A DNA stretch of 64,000 nucleotides, taken from NCBI GenBank assembly GCA_910586425.1, contig CAJUHL010000004.1, forward strand, positions 1 through 64,000. The letters are read 5' to 3'. Position 1 is the first letter of the stretch; each line of letters opens with the position of its first letter. A program made the translations under genes and the position numbers. The DNA is from an uncultured Bacilli bacterium (GTDB lineage Bacteria; Bacillota_I; Bacilli_A; RF39; UBA660). A model generated the notes under the pieces. That model was not told where the DNA came from. It ran no database searches and saw nothing but the letters and a program-made list of their open reading frames with translations. Shown in pieces: positions 27,119 to 35,494 of this stretch.

Positions 27119-27126
27119 CATACTTA
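27119..27126 (+). promoter_or_regulatory. CATACTTA box
   Basis: Plus-strand CATACTTA 31 bases before the start of the plus-strand 61-residue membrane protein gene. Confidence 0.45.
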
Positions 27127-27156
27127 TTATAAACAAGAAAGAAAGAGGGAATTATT

Positions 27157-27342
27157 ATGAAGTTGATTGTATGTCTTTTTATCATTTTATTTATCTTGTT
27201 GGAATTTTTTGGCAGAGTAAGGATTAGCGGTTCGGAATGTACCGGATTTCTAAGAATCATACTTGCTTGTGTTGGTTCTGCCTTGCTCTCACTTGTGCTT
27301 GGTCTTCCAATCCTTGGGATTTTAGCGCTTTTAGGATTATGA
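27157..27342 (+). CDS. small membrane protein
   Basis: A 61-residue protein with two membrane helices (about residues 2-18 and 32-60) joined by a short polar loop. It has a good ribosome site (AAGAGGGAATTATT), an upstream CATACTTA box and its own terminator at 27354-27380, which together argue for a real gene opposite the minus-strand neighbours. It lies next to the Wadjet operon, but no functional link is evident. Confidence 0.65.
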   Translation: MKLIVCLFIILFILLEFFGRVRISGSECTGFLRIILACVGSALLSLVLGLPILGILALLGL

Positions 27343-27353
27343 ATATTCGAAAA

Positions 27354-27380
27354 AACAAAAAACCGCACAATGCGGTTTTT
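27354..27380. terminator. bidirectional terminator
   Basis: AAAACCGCA and TGCGGTTTT arms with T runs on both strands, between convergent genes. Confidence 0.8.
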
Positions 27381-27388
27381 TTGCTTAT

Positions 27389-28336
27389 CTATGCGTGTAA
27401 AATTTTAGCTCCCATATTTTTTAGTTCTTTTACAAAATTTGTTTCTATTTCTATAATTTGATCGGAACTTACTAAGTTCGGAATAATTTCAATCTCGTAT
27501 GGATAGAATACCTCCTTAATGTCTTGATAAAGATCTGTTTTGACAAACTCCTCCACTCCTGAAATTCCATACTTCATGAACCCAGCTTGATCAAACATCA
27601 GCATATTCGGATATCTTTCAAAAAGCCTTTTTTCGTTTCCCTCTATCTCATCAAATTCAAACACAGCCTTCGCAAATTCCCTCTTTAATATGACTGGAAT
27701 AAAATATAATGATAAATTTGCTCCCTTTGCATATTCTTGTGTTTCCATTACACCAAGCCTTACTTTTTGATGCTCATCGAAAAATGCCTTAGCCAAGTTA
27801 AGCAGTTTCTCTGAATTTTTCACTGCAGTATCTGTTTTTAATATATATCCAGGTATAAAAATCTCCTGGGATTTGTAAATGGATTCCAGGTATATCTTTA
27901 GCTTTGCTATTATTTCATCCGATAACATAAAATTCGTGCTATGGTCATTTTCTAACATAACGGCTGCATACAGAAACATAATTTCATAGTTTACATTTAA
28001 CTTTTCTTCCAGCAAAAGTCTAACCGCATCCGCTTCTGTTATTTGACTGGCATATGCTGTTCTACTTTCAACAGTATCTTCCAGTTTATTTTCTTGGATC
28101 CATCGAAAATATTCCTCATTTATTGTTACAACCATAAATTTTGTTTTCTCAATAGCCGCATAATTTTTTCCTATAGAAATTGCAGCATTCTCTAGAAAAT
28201 TTAATAGATTATCTGGATAGGTTTGAGCATACCATTCATTGTAATTGGATTGTGGAAAACATCTTTTCCATGCATCAAAGGTATATCTCGTAATATTAGC
28301 CTGTTTTAGGCATGGTAATTTCCTATGTAGCCTCAA
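27389..28336 (-). CDS. hypothetical protein
   Basis: A 315-residue, helical, weakly acidic protein with no signal peptide. It starts 33 bases after the stop of a small membrane protein gene and is likely co-transcribed with it. I see no catalytic motif. It could belong to the neighbouring defence-type block, but nothing in the sequence shows it. Confidence 0.65.
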   Translation of the reverse strand: MRLHRKLPCLKQANITRYTFDAWKRCFPQSNYNEWYAQTYPDNLLNFLENAAISIGKNYAAIEKTKFMVVTINEEYFRWIQENKLEDTVESRTAYASQITEADAVRLLLEEKLNVNYEIMFLYAAVMLENDHSTNFMLSDEIIAKLKIYLESIYKSQEIFIPGYILKTDTAVKNSEKLLNLAKAFFDEHQKVRLGVMETQEYAKGANLSLYFIPVILKREFAKAVFEFDEIEGNEKRLFERYPNMLMFDQAGFMKYGISGVEEFVKTDLYQDIKEVFYPYEIEIIPNLVSSDQIIEIETNFVKELKNMGAKILHA

Positions 28337-28369
28337 GTCAATCTCCTTTTTTATTATACATTTTTTCGT

Positions 28370-28606
28370 TCAAGTTTCATGATTTTGTCCATTCATCTTT
28401 GTTAATATTTCGTTCATGCGGGCTACAAACTTCATCCAAAGGATGTCAATAATTATAATAAGAAAGATGATAAACCCACAAGTCATACACATCGTTAAAG
28501 TCTCCTGTTCTTCTTTTCCAAATTCTTTCATGCCTTCATCACGTGCTATGATAAAGAAACTGATGATACCCATCACCAACCATAAACCTACTCCTACAAC
28601 AACCAT
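28370..28606 (-). CDS. small two-helix membrane protein
   Basis: A 78-residue protein with membrane helices near residues 2-22 and 38-60 separated by an acidic loop, behind AAAGGAGAAATGAGAGA. A CATACTA box lies at 28640-28646. Probably co-expressed with the 315-residue gene. Confidence 0.65.
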   Translation of the reverse strand: MVVVGVGLWLVMGIISFFIIARDEGMKEFGKEEQETLTMCMTCGFIIFLIIIIDILWMKFVARMNEILTKMNGQNHET

Positions 28607-28639
28607 TCTCTCATTTCTCCTTTTTATCTTTAATAGTGT

Positions 28640-28646
28640 TAGTATG
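28640..28646 (-). promoter_or_regulatory. CATACTA box
   Basis: Minus-strand CATACTA 34 bases before the 28606 start. Confidence 0.5.
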
Positions 28647-28669
28647 TTATGATTTGCAGAAATATAAAA

Positions 28670-28696
28670 AGCCCTCTCCCAAGGGCTTTTAAAATA
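28670..28696 (-). terminator. rho-independent terminator
   Basis: AAAAGCCCTT and AGGGCTTTTT arms with a T run, about 80 bases after the 28776-29285 gene. Confidence 0.75.
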
Positions 28697-28775
28697 AATA
28701 TCGCTTGCTTAACAAATGTTTTCTAAGCACTTTAAAACTTCATCGCAGCACAACAAAGGGCACAATCCTCATCAA

Positions 28776-29285
28776 CTACGTATATTTTTTAATAACTTCA
28801 ATCATTTCTTTATAATGCTGTTTATTTTTTCCTTCTTTAATATATGATTCGAATATAATCATTTCCTGCTGAAGAATTGAAATCAATTCTGCTTTCTCTA
28901 TTTTCTGGACAAATTTGAATTTATTTGTAACTATCTCATCTCCATCCCTTTGTTTAAGGCACTCTCCTGTTGCAGTTATCCTATAATAATCAAAATCTAT
29001 CATATGTCCAGTTTCTTTATTACGTTTTCCCTCAATTTTTCTATGTGACAGCACCTCTGATAAATATTCACAATAATGATATCCCTTAAGAGAAGGTGCT
29101 ATCAAAACTTCATCTGGCAACACATTTTCATTATGCATATCGAACTTTATTTCTGTTTTTCTATGAGTAGAACAGCCACAAGTTGAACTCCCGTCTGATG
29201 AAATTGCTTTATATCCATTTGTAATATCAGTTTTTAAAGACAATTTGCGTGTTATTTTTATTTCAATTTCTTTCAACCTATTCAT
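28776..29285 (-). CDS. hypothetical protein
   Basis: A 169-residue protein with an N-terminal charged helix, a CGCSTHRKTE segment, and a C-terminal helix. AAAAGGACAGAAAAT precedes the ATG. No family recognised and no clear promoter box. Confidence 0.6.
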   Translation of the reverse strand: MNRLKEIEIKITRKLSLKTDITNGYKAISSDGSSTCGCSTHRKTEIKFDMHNENVLPDEVLIAPSLKGYHYCEYLSEVLSHRKIEGKRNKETGHMIDFDYYRITATGECLKQRDGDEIVTNKFKFVQKIEKAELISILQQEMIIFESYIKEGKNKQHYKEMIEVIKKYT

Positions 29286-29422
29286 ATTTTCTGTCCTTTT
29301 ATTTGTATATGCACATGATAATCAGTAACTGAGGCTTTGTATATGGAACTGAGTTTCTATCTCATCCATCAAAAACTTATCTTCCATAACGTTCCATTTC
29401 ATAAACTAATAGTTTCTCAATG

Positions 29423-29956
29423 TCAAAACTCCATCATTATTGAAAATTCGTTATAAATCCCTACTGGAATCTCCTCTTTAAAAGCATACTCTTCCATAGT
29501 GTCATGCTCAAAATTATATACTATAGTCTGTTGTTTTTTCTGATCCACTATCCAGTATTCTTTTACTCCAGCCGAACGATATTTAAACAATTTAATCATA
29601 TAATCCATTCTGCGGCTGCTCTCTGACACAATCTCAATAATCCAATCCGGCGCTCCATGGCATCCTTTTTCATCTAGTTTAGAAGGATCGCAAATGACAC
29701 TAATATCCGGCTCTACATAATTAACATCATCTTCATTTAAAAATACAGCAAATGGAGCGGCATAGACCTCGCAATCGCCATTCTTGCTGTCAATATAATT
29801 AGCTATCGCCTGATGTAATTTCCAGCTAATTTTTTGATGGGTTCTCCCTGGCGGTGCCATATCATAAATCTGCCCATCAATCAGTTCCGCTCTTTCTCCA
29901 TCTGGCAAGGCATATATGTCATCAATTGTATAAGTGCTTTTCCTTAATGATTCCAT
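29423..29956 (-). CDS. Uma2-family (DUF820) nuclease-like protein
   Basis: A 177-residue protein from ATG 29956, directly behind AAGGAGGTGGAGGGAA. The family pattern is clear: AELIDGQIYDMAPPG, YVEPDISVICD, GAPDWIIEIVSESS and GVKEYWIVD. These acidic and lysine positions form a PD-(D/E)xK-type core. Uma2 proteins are abundant in cyanobacteria and Clostridia and are thought to be nucleases, but their biological role is not established. Confidence 0.88.
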   Translation of the reverse strand: MESLRKSTYTIDDIYALPDGERAELIDGQIYDMAPPGRTHQKISWKLHQAIANYIDSKNGDCEVYAAPFAVFLNEDDVNYVEPDISVICDPSKLDEKGCHGAPDWIIEIVSESSRRMDYMIKLFKYRSAGVKEYWIVDQKKQQTIVYNFEHDTMEEYAFKEEIPVGIYNEFSIMMEF

Positions 29957-30009
29957 TTCCCTCCACCTCCTTCTGACCATAGTATAAACCATTTCTTTTA
30001 TAAATACAA

Positions 30010-30036
30010 TAAAAAAGAGGGATTTGACCCTCTTTT
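30010..30036 (-). terminator. rho-independent terminator
   Basis: AAGAGGG and CCCTCTT arms with a T run, after the 890-residue peptidase gene. Confidence 0.7.
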
Positions 30037-30064
30037 CTATTGTATCTGCATCTAAGCTATAAGA

Positions 30065-32737
30065 TTAATTTTTATATTTCATCTCAATGCAATCTCTGTA
30101 GCTTTCTATAACCTGATTAATATGATTTATTTTTTGGGAAACGCAACTATTTAATTTTGTTATTTCCCTAAAATCGTTTCTTATTTCTCCCAGGCTATCA
30201 TTCATATCTTGATTTTCATAAAAAAATCTTCTACAATCATTTATATAAGTGACAAGGCAATTTAACAATTCCTTTTCCCAAAATGCATTAATTACTGAAC
30301 CATTTTTTGATACTAAACGTCTCAGCCTTAAAAATGCATAATAATATTTATTATCAGACATATACTTATGATATCGCTCAATTTCTTTGTAAATAAATTC
30401 TATATCTTTATTTTCTGGTTTTAAAAATTGTGCTTTTATATCGTTCATTGTCCAAAAGAATCCATTATTTAAAGGGTTAATCATTGTTTCTGTGACTAAA
30501 GCTATTCTTATGATTGCAATTGTCTTCACAATATCTTTAACTTCAATTCTCTTTAGACTCTTAATAAGAGAATTGAAATATTCCATGAAGTCTAATTCCA
30601 ATATCAATATACTTACCAAATCAGCAAAACTTTCCTTAATAATCGAATCCAATGCTTCAATCATTATATAAATGTTAATTGCATCTGTTTTGCCTTCATC
30701 ACTGCCAACAGTATTCAAATATATCTTAAATAAATATTGATTAAGGGCATCGTAAAAATTTTCTCTATCTTTTTGAAGATTAGCATAGTCATAATTATGA
30801 GAATCTTTGTAGTTCACATTAAAATAATCTTCAAAAATTGTACCAAAAATTCTATTCTTTCCATTTATACAATCTTCCAGGAAATATCCCAACCCATTAG
30901 ATATAATTGCCTTTAAATTTTCTGTATGAAGAATCGTATCATATTTAAGAAATTCCGAATTTTCACATTCACTAATTTTCCTCTCTAATTCAATATAGTC
31001 CGATACCTCCTCTATCAGTGCATTAATAAAATCATCTAGTCCATCTATTGTAAAAAATTTTGACATCCCATAATCAAGATATGTATGCAATCCAACCAAC
31101 CTTATCAGGGATTCTTTTAATACTTCGTATCGCCTTTCCCTCATTCTTAGTTTACTGCCAACAAAATGCCCAATTTCATGACTCAAAACAATCATTAAAT
31201 ACTTAGGATCAAACGTCTGCCTTTCTGGTATTTCTACTAACAATAAGCGGTTTCTATCCATTGATGAATGAAAAACTTGAGTCACCACAACCCTTTCATT
31301 CATCCCTGGATACAGCATGAACTCGTAATCATGCCTTAATTGAAATTTTTCATCCCTAAGCCCAAATTTTTCATTCAAATATGTTTTTACTTTATACACA
31401 AAAGCTGCATAAAAAGCATTTAACTTAACAGGAACATGATAATACCAAGGATTTAATTCTGGTACCTGCATAAATTGTTTTTCAGCTCTAAGTAAATTTT
31501 GCGACATTTGGTTTATCGCTGTTAAAAACCGGTAAATTTCTGTACTATCCTGCAGTTCTTCATTTTCTTCCCATAATAAAATTTTTGAAATCAGCATATC
31601 TAAAGGCGCATACATTGAAACATAAATATAATCTGGGAAAGTTTTGTCCTCAAATTTTTCAATCGAATTTAATATTTGCCACAGAGCTTTATTATATGCA
31701 ACTCTTTTATAAACCCTTCCATCATTCGTCCCAGAATTTATTTTTAAAAGTAACTCTTTATATTGAGGTTTTATTTTTTCTTTTAAATTTCCACATATCC
31801 TTATTTTCTTTTTGTCATCTTTTTTGCTATTATCATTTGAATCACCTGGTTTTTGGAGGCCAGCTCCTTGTCCATTAAAAGGAATTACTTCCTCCTTATT
31901 ATATATAAACTGCAGAGATACACTTAATATATTTTCCCGATAATCTTTATCATTATATAATGGCCCATTTGGAGCATATAATTCTATTATTTCTTTCCAC
32001 GATCTCGGACACAACATTATTAAGTTATCATATTGTCCCAATACTGAATATTTCTTCTTCACTGAACCAGCTGGCAGCCTATCTATCAAATATTGTATGG
32101 AACCAGGTTTTTTCTCCACAACATCTATTAAGCATCTATCAGGAACACCCTCCATGTCATCCGTATTGCTTCCCTTCATGACTGAACTTATAGTAAAACT
32201 ATATTTTATGGTTATGGCATTGTTCCCAACAAGAAGCTCATTCTGTTTCGTATGAAAGCTTTCTGTTATTTCTTTTCCTATTTTATAATTTTTGCATTTT
32301 ACTGCTAAAACTATATCATTTTCATCAAGTGTTAAATAACTAATCATCTTAATGTCTATTTTTTCAGAAACGCAGTAATCCTTTATCCTCTGTTCCAGTT
32401 CCTGACAAACATTTCCCAGTTCAATGGTTCTAATATTTAATTGGAGCGTCATTATAAAGAGGAACGGAAACTCTTTATAATTCCAAAACTCACAATCCAC
32501 TTTTTCATCATTATCACTAAATAAGTATATCGTCTGTGAAGAATACCCACCATCCATTTTAATAATCTCATTAGCAGAATGGGTCCAAATTTTTGAAAGC
32601 TCATTTTGTCCATTCAAAAAGATATTGTCACTTATTTTAATTCCATCATAATATCGAAAGCCAATATACTCAGAATTAATATTTGAAACCATTGGAGGTA
32701 TATGATTACTCTCTAAATATAGTATTCTACAGACCAT
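30065..32737 (-). CDS. large HEIGH zinc metallopeptidase, unknown system
   Basis: An 890-residue protein. The zinc motif SHEIGH has H520, E521 and H524; KESFADL near 702 offers a gluzincin-like third ligand (E702). The N-terminal 320 residues hold two stretches with a ferredoxin-like pattern (TLDENDIVLAVKC near 140; YSVLGQYDNLIML near 230), then an acidic low-complexity linker. No signal peptide is seen, so it should be cytosolic. It overlaps the upstream membrane protein gene by 11 bases (AAGGGAGAATTGGG ribosome site), a strong sign of a two-component unit. I do not recognise the pair. Confidence 0.75.
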   Translation of the reverse strand: MVCRILYLESNHIPPMVSNINSEYIGFRYYDGIKISDNIFLNGQNELSKIWTHSANEIIKMDGGYSSQTIYLFSDNDEKVDCEFWNYKEFPFLFIMTLQLNIRTIELGNVCQELEQRIKDYCVSEKIDIKMISYLTLDENDIVLAVKCKNYKIGKEITESFHTKQNELLVGNNAITIKYSFTISSVMKGSNTDDMEGVPDRCLIDVVEKKPGSIQYLIDRLPAGSVKKKYSVLGQYDNLIMLCPRSWKEIIELYAPNGPLYNDKDYRENILSVSLQFIYNKEEVIPFNGQGAGLQKPGDSNDNSKKDDKKKIRICGNLKEKIKPQYKELLLKINSGTNDGRVYKRVAYNKALWQILNSIEKFEDKTFPDYIYVSMYAPLDMLISKILLWEENEELQDSTEIYRFLTAINQMSQNLLRAEKQFMQVPELNPWYYHVPVKLNAFYAAFVYKVKTYLNEKFGLRDEKFQLRHDYEFMLYPGMNERVVVTQVFHSSMDRNRLLLVEIPERQTFDPKYLMIVLSHEIGHFVGSKLRMRERRYEVLKESLIRLVGLHTYLDYGMSKFFTIDGLDDFINALIEEVSDYIELERKISECENSEFLKYDTILHTENLKAIISNGLGYFLEDCINGKNRIFGTIFEDYFNVNYKDSHNYDYANLQKDRENFYDALNQYLFKIYLNTVGSDEGKTDAINIYIMIEALDSIIKESFADLVSILILELDFMEYFNSLIKSLKRIEVKDIVKTIAIIRIALVTETMINPLNNGFFWTMNDIKAQFLKPENKDIEFIYKEIERYHKYMSDNKYYYAFLRLRRLVSKNGSVINAFWEKELLNCLVTYINDCRRFFYENQDMNDSLGEIRNDFREITKLNSCVSQKINHINQVIESYRDCIEMKYKN

Positions 32738-34157
32738 CCCAATTCTCCCTTCTATTTAAAAATGATAGAAATACTGTATTAGGAATATATCCTTTCTCAC
32801 AGACGTGATTTAGATCTTGTTCCACAGATTCTAAAACAGCAACCGCTTCTGACTGCGAACATATACCTATATGTGATATAATAAATCCATATTTACTTAA
32901 ATTCAACATGTTTTTATAATCAATAAAAGCACGCCTAAAACTATCCGTATCATTCTTAACTAATTCAAAAAACAGATCAAAATTCTTATAGTTTTTGACT
33001 AATAACACTTGTATGTACAACACAGTCGCAATAAACATCTTCTTTGTCAATTCGCTATCCCTATGCTTTGAATTTGCATAGAAATCTTCCCACAAAAACT
33101 TTTCTGCTGCTTTGTTTCTTTTTATAAGGAGTGCATAGATCAAAGCGATATAAATATCTAGGTAATAATTCTCATATTCTAATACTGTTTCATATTCTTT
33201 TATACTATTTAGTTTTGAAATATGCTGTTGTTCTTCACCCTTCTCATATTTAAACTTATTTTTTCTTTCCTTCAGCTGATATAGTGCTTGATCTAAAGTA
33301 TATACAAGTCTTTCCAAAAGTTTTAAATTCCAGTAATAATACGATTCTTCTTCCATATCCCTATTCAGTATCCCTAACGCTAAATCATATGTGAAGACAA
33401 ATCCAATCACAGGACATTTATTCTTATCACTTATAATTGTACTAAATATTTCTTCTACAATTTCACTTAATTCCTGTTCACTACATTGTGTTTGAAAAAT
33501 CATTTCAATTAACTTACCTCTTAATTTTTCATGAAAACACACGTCTCTTTCTATAGACTTTTCCTTCCTATACCCATCCACTGTTGGCGTAAGAATTTTA
33601 CTGTTTTGAAATATTCTAACCCGTTCCGCCATCTCATCTGATAACTGGTTCTTTATAATGAATTTAACTACATCTCTCCTCATTATGCCAGTTGTTACAT
33701 AAGAAAAAATTCCCACTATAAGATACATGCTGAAAACACATGCTAAACCCATATATTGAAGGCCTATAATTTCACAAGCAAGAGAAATACAAGGAATAAT
33801 AAAAATCATTATTTTGTAAATGGTAATATAAAATTCTCCAATCATATACTTCACTATATACTCAATTGGGACTCCAAATACATTCTCCTTATAGCGGCTA
33901 TACAAAAATACTATTATTGCTACAATAATAGCATCCATTGTCAGCGTAAAAGCAAAAAAATCTATGCCAAGACAACTTGCTTCTAAAGGCAAATAATTTC
34001 GACGCAAGTTTCTAACATCAACGCATATTGTTCCAGCAAATATTATTAGAATTATAAAACTTAAAACCAGTAATATCTTTTCGAATTTTTTTATAATACA
34101 ATATGTACATTTATGATTCATTGTAATCTTTTGCCTCATTCTTTTTATTAATAACAT
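32727..34157 (-). CDS. membrane protein partner of the HEIGH peptidase
   Basis: Up to 476 residues; the start is uncertain, since the frame's first ATG (34157) falls at the end of a terminator-like hairpin and the ATG at 34121 is more plausible. Four membrane helices lie between about residues 28 and 165, followed by about 310 residues of helical, probably cytosolic sequence. No enzyme motif is seen. The gene overlaps the peptidase gene, suggesting a membrane sensor or effector working with it (inference). Confidence 0.7.
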   Translation of the reverse strand: MLLIKRMRQKITMNHKCTYCIIKKFEKILLVLSFIILIIFAGTICVDVRNLRRNYLPLEASCLGIDFFAFTLTMDAIIVAIIVFLYSRYKENVFGVPIEYIVKYMIGEFYITIYKIMIFIIPCISLACEIIGLQYMGLACVFSMYLIVGIFSYVTTGIMRRDVVKFIIKNQLSDEMAERVRIFQNSKILTPTVDGYRKEKSIERDVCFHEKLRGKLIEMIFQTQCSEQELSEIVEEIFSTIISDKNKCPVIGFVFTYDLALGILNRDMEEESYYYWNLKLLERLVYTLDQALYQLKERKNKFKYEKGEEQQHISKLNSIKEYETVLEYENYYLDIYIALIYALLIKRNKAAEKFLWEDFYANSKHRDSELTKKMFIATVLYIQVLLVKNYKNFDLFFELVKNDTDSFRRAFIDYKNMLNLSKYGFIISHIGICSQSEAVAVLESVEQDLNHVCEKGYIPNTVFLSFLNRRENWDGL

Positions 34158-34192
34158 AAAAACAGCACAAGATAACCCTCTATCTTGTACTG
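34155..34192 (-). terminator. terminator-like hairpin
   Basis: AACAG-ACAAGATA and TATCTTGT-CTGTT arms followed by T residues. It follows the 67-residue gene and abuts the frame of the membrane protein gene, so it may attenuate read-through into the pair. Confidence 0.6.
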
Positions 34193-34283
34193 TTCTTTAA
34201 TAGCAATAAAACTTCTACATTTAATGTCTACAAGCTAAACGGGAACTTATAAAACACAAAAAGTGAAATTTTGATTGATTTAA

Positions 34284-34487
34284 TCATATATAAGCATGCT
34301 GCTTTTGTTGCATACTTATATAATTCTTATACGCATCTTCATCAGACTCATATTCCATATCTATCTGTCCCATAAAACATACCTTCTCTGGCATGTGCTC
34401 ACTTTCCTTGTCTGGACAAAAAACATTACACTTATTTCGATTTCTGTTTGAAAACTTAATCAACTGATTTTTTAATAAATATAGCAC
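34284..34487 (-). CDS. small hypothetical protein with operator-like leader
   Basis: A 67-residue protein from GTG 34487, the only in-frame start with a strong ribosome site (GGAGGAGGAGATTACAA). It has a basic N-terminus, two cysteines near residues 18-23 and an acidic C-terminus. A CATACTA box lies at 34580-34586 and an inverted repeat between box and gene. Confidence 0.55.
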   Translation of the reverse strand: MLYLLKNQLIKFSNRNRNKCNVFCPDKESEHMPEKVCFMGQIDMEYESDEDAYKNYISMQQKQHAYI

Positions 34488-34529
34488 TTGTAATCTCCTC
34501 CTCCATTCCCGCATTTGGGTGCAGAAACA

Positions 34530-34561
34530 TCCCAAATATGACAAAAAAACACATTTTGGGA
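34530..34561. promoter_or_regulatory. TCCCAAA/TTTGGGA operator-like inverted repeat
   Basis: TCCCAAA at 34530-34536 and TTTGGGA at 34555-34561, with a third half-site (ATTTGGG) at about 34513. They lie between the CATACTA box and the 34487 start, where a repressor or hairpin would act. Confidence 0.45.
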
Positions 34562-34579
34562 CATTAATTTATTTTAATA

Positions 34580-34586
34580 TAGTATG
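34580..34586 (-). promoter_or_regulatory. CATACTA box
   Basis: Minus-strand CATACTA upstream of the 67-residue gene. Confidence 0.5.
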
Positions 34587-35466
34587 GTCCATTTACAACC
34601 ATAATATAATAAAATCACATAAGTGTGAAAAAGTTTCTGCAATGAAAAACTCTGGAAGATTACTTTCAAATCGGTTAACATTTATTACAAATCTTGTCTC
34701 ATATCAAATAGTACGAATAAATTATATTTTTTATCTAGTGGCTAACATTCATGGTCCATTCCATAAATTAATGAGTTAATCTCCACATAGAACTAGTATA
34801 AGGTAAATTATCGATTCGAATAATGGTAAAATATATGTACGCTTTTCACAGAATATGCTTTTTATCAAAAAATGCACTATCTATATTTATGTATATTATA
34901 ATCATTTTCATCATTCAGAGTTAGGTTAGCGTATAAAACAAAAACACATCCCAGTCATTGGCTAATTAAAATTGTTTCTATTACCTAATCCCTTTCTTTA
35001 GATTTTAAAAATTATAAGCAAGGTACAATTTATTAGAAAATTAATCATCTTAATCTATCAAATAGTCTTTCTTATTTGCCAAAATCGAAATATCGACATA
35101 TACACTTGCATTTGTATTTAAAATCTATTATTTCTTATATTTATATAAAATAATGTTAATTTTATAAATTATTATTAAATTTTTATAAACACTTAAACTA
35201 AAAAAAGAAAAATACAATATTCAATTAAAGCTCTTTTCATATCCCAAAATGTAAATATTATGCAAAACAAAGTACTATCCACATCTTATCCACAAAATTT
35301 ACACATCTAATTATAGCACGAAGTTTAATAGTTGTCAAACTGGATTTTTCAATATTTTCCTGGATTTTCCTGGATAATTCTATGCAGCTATTATAAAACT
35401 TCTTTGTGAAATTCCTGTGAATAAAATTATTACTATTTAAGAAAGTCTAAATTTGAATTATCAGAC
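34587..35466. other. 880-base AT-rich non-coding gap
   Basis: No ORF with a ribosome site on either strand. It contains very AT-rich stretches (35100-35220) next to a cluster of DnaA-box-like 9-mers and a doubled TTTTCCTGGA near 35356. It is the largest gene-free gap in the window, compatible with a replication origin or another cis-acting site. Confidence 0.6.
35275..35306 (+). promoter_or_regulatory. three phased DnaA-box-like 9-mers
   Basis: CTATCCACA (35275-35283), TTATCCACA (35286-35294, a perfect consensus DnaA box) and TTTACACAT (35298-35306) lie in the same orientation 11 and 12 bases apart, beside AT-rich DNA. This arrangement is typical of DnaA-dependent origins. No replication initiator gene is in the window, so the assignment is tentative. 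Confidence 0.45.
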
Positions 35467-35494
35467 AAAAAGAGGGCATGAAGCCCTCTTTTCT
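35467..35494 (-). terminator. rho-independent terminator
   Basis: AAAGAGGGC and GCCCTCTTT arms with a T run directly after the giant surface protein gene. Confidence 0.8.

Noticed and set aside
27099..27368. Minus-strand 89-codon ORF over the small membrane protein gene
   Set aside because: The plus-strand frame has the ribosome site, CATACTTA box and terminator; the minus frame has none and runs through the terminator.
30065..32737. Anthrax lethal-factor or M48 assignment for the 890-residue peptidase
   Set aside because: Only HExxH and a loose ExxAD are shared; the flanking domains do not match either family.
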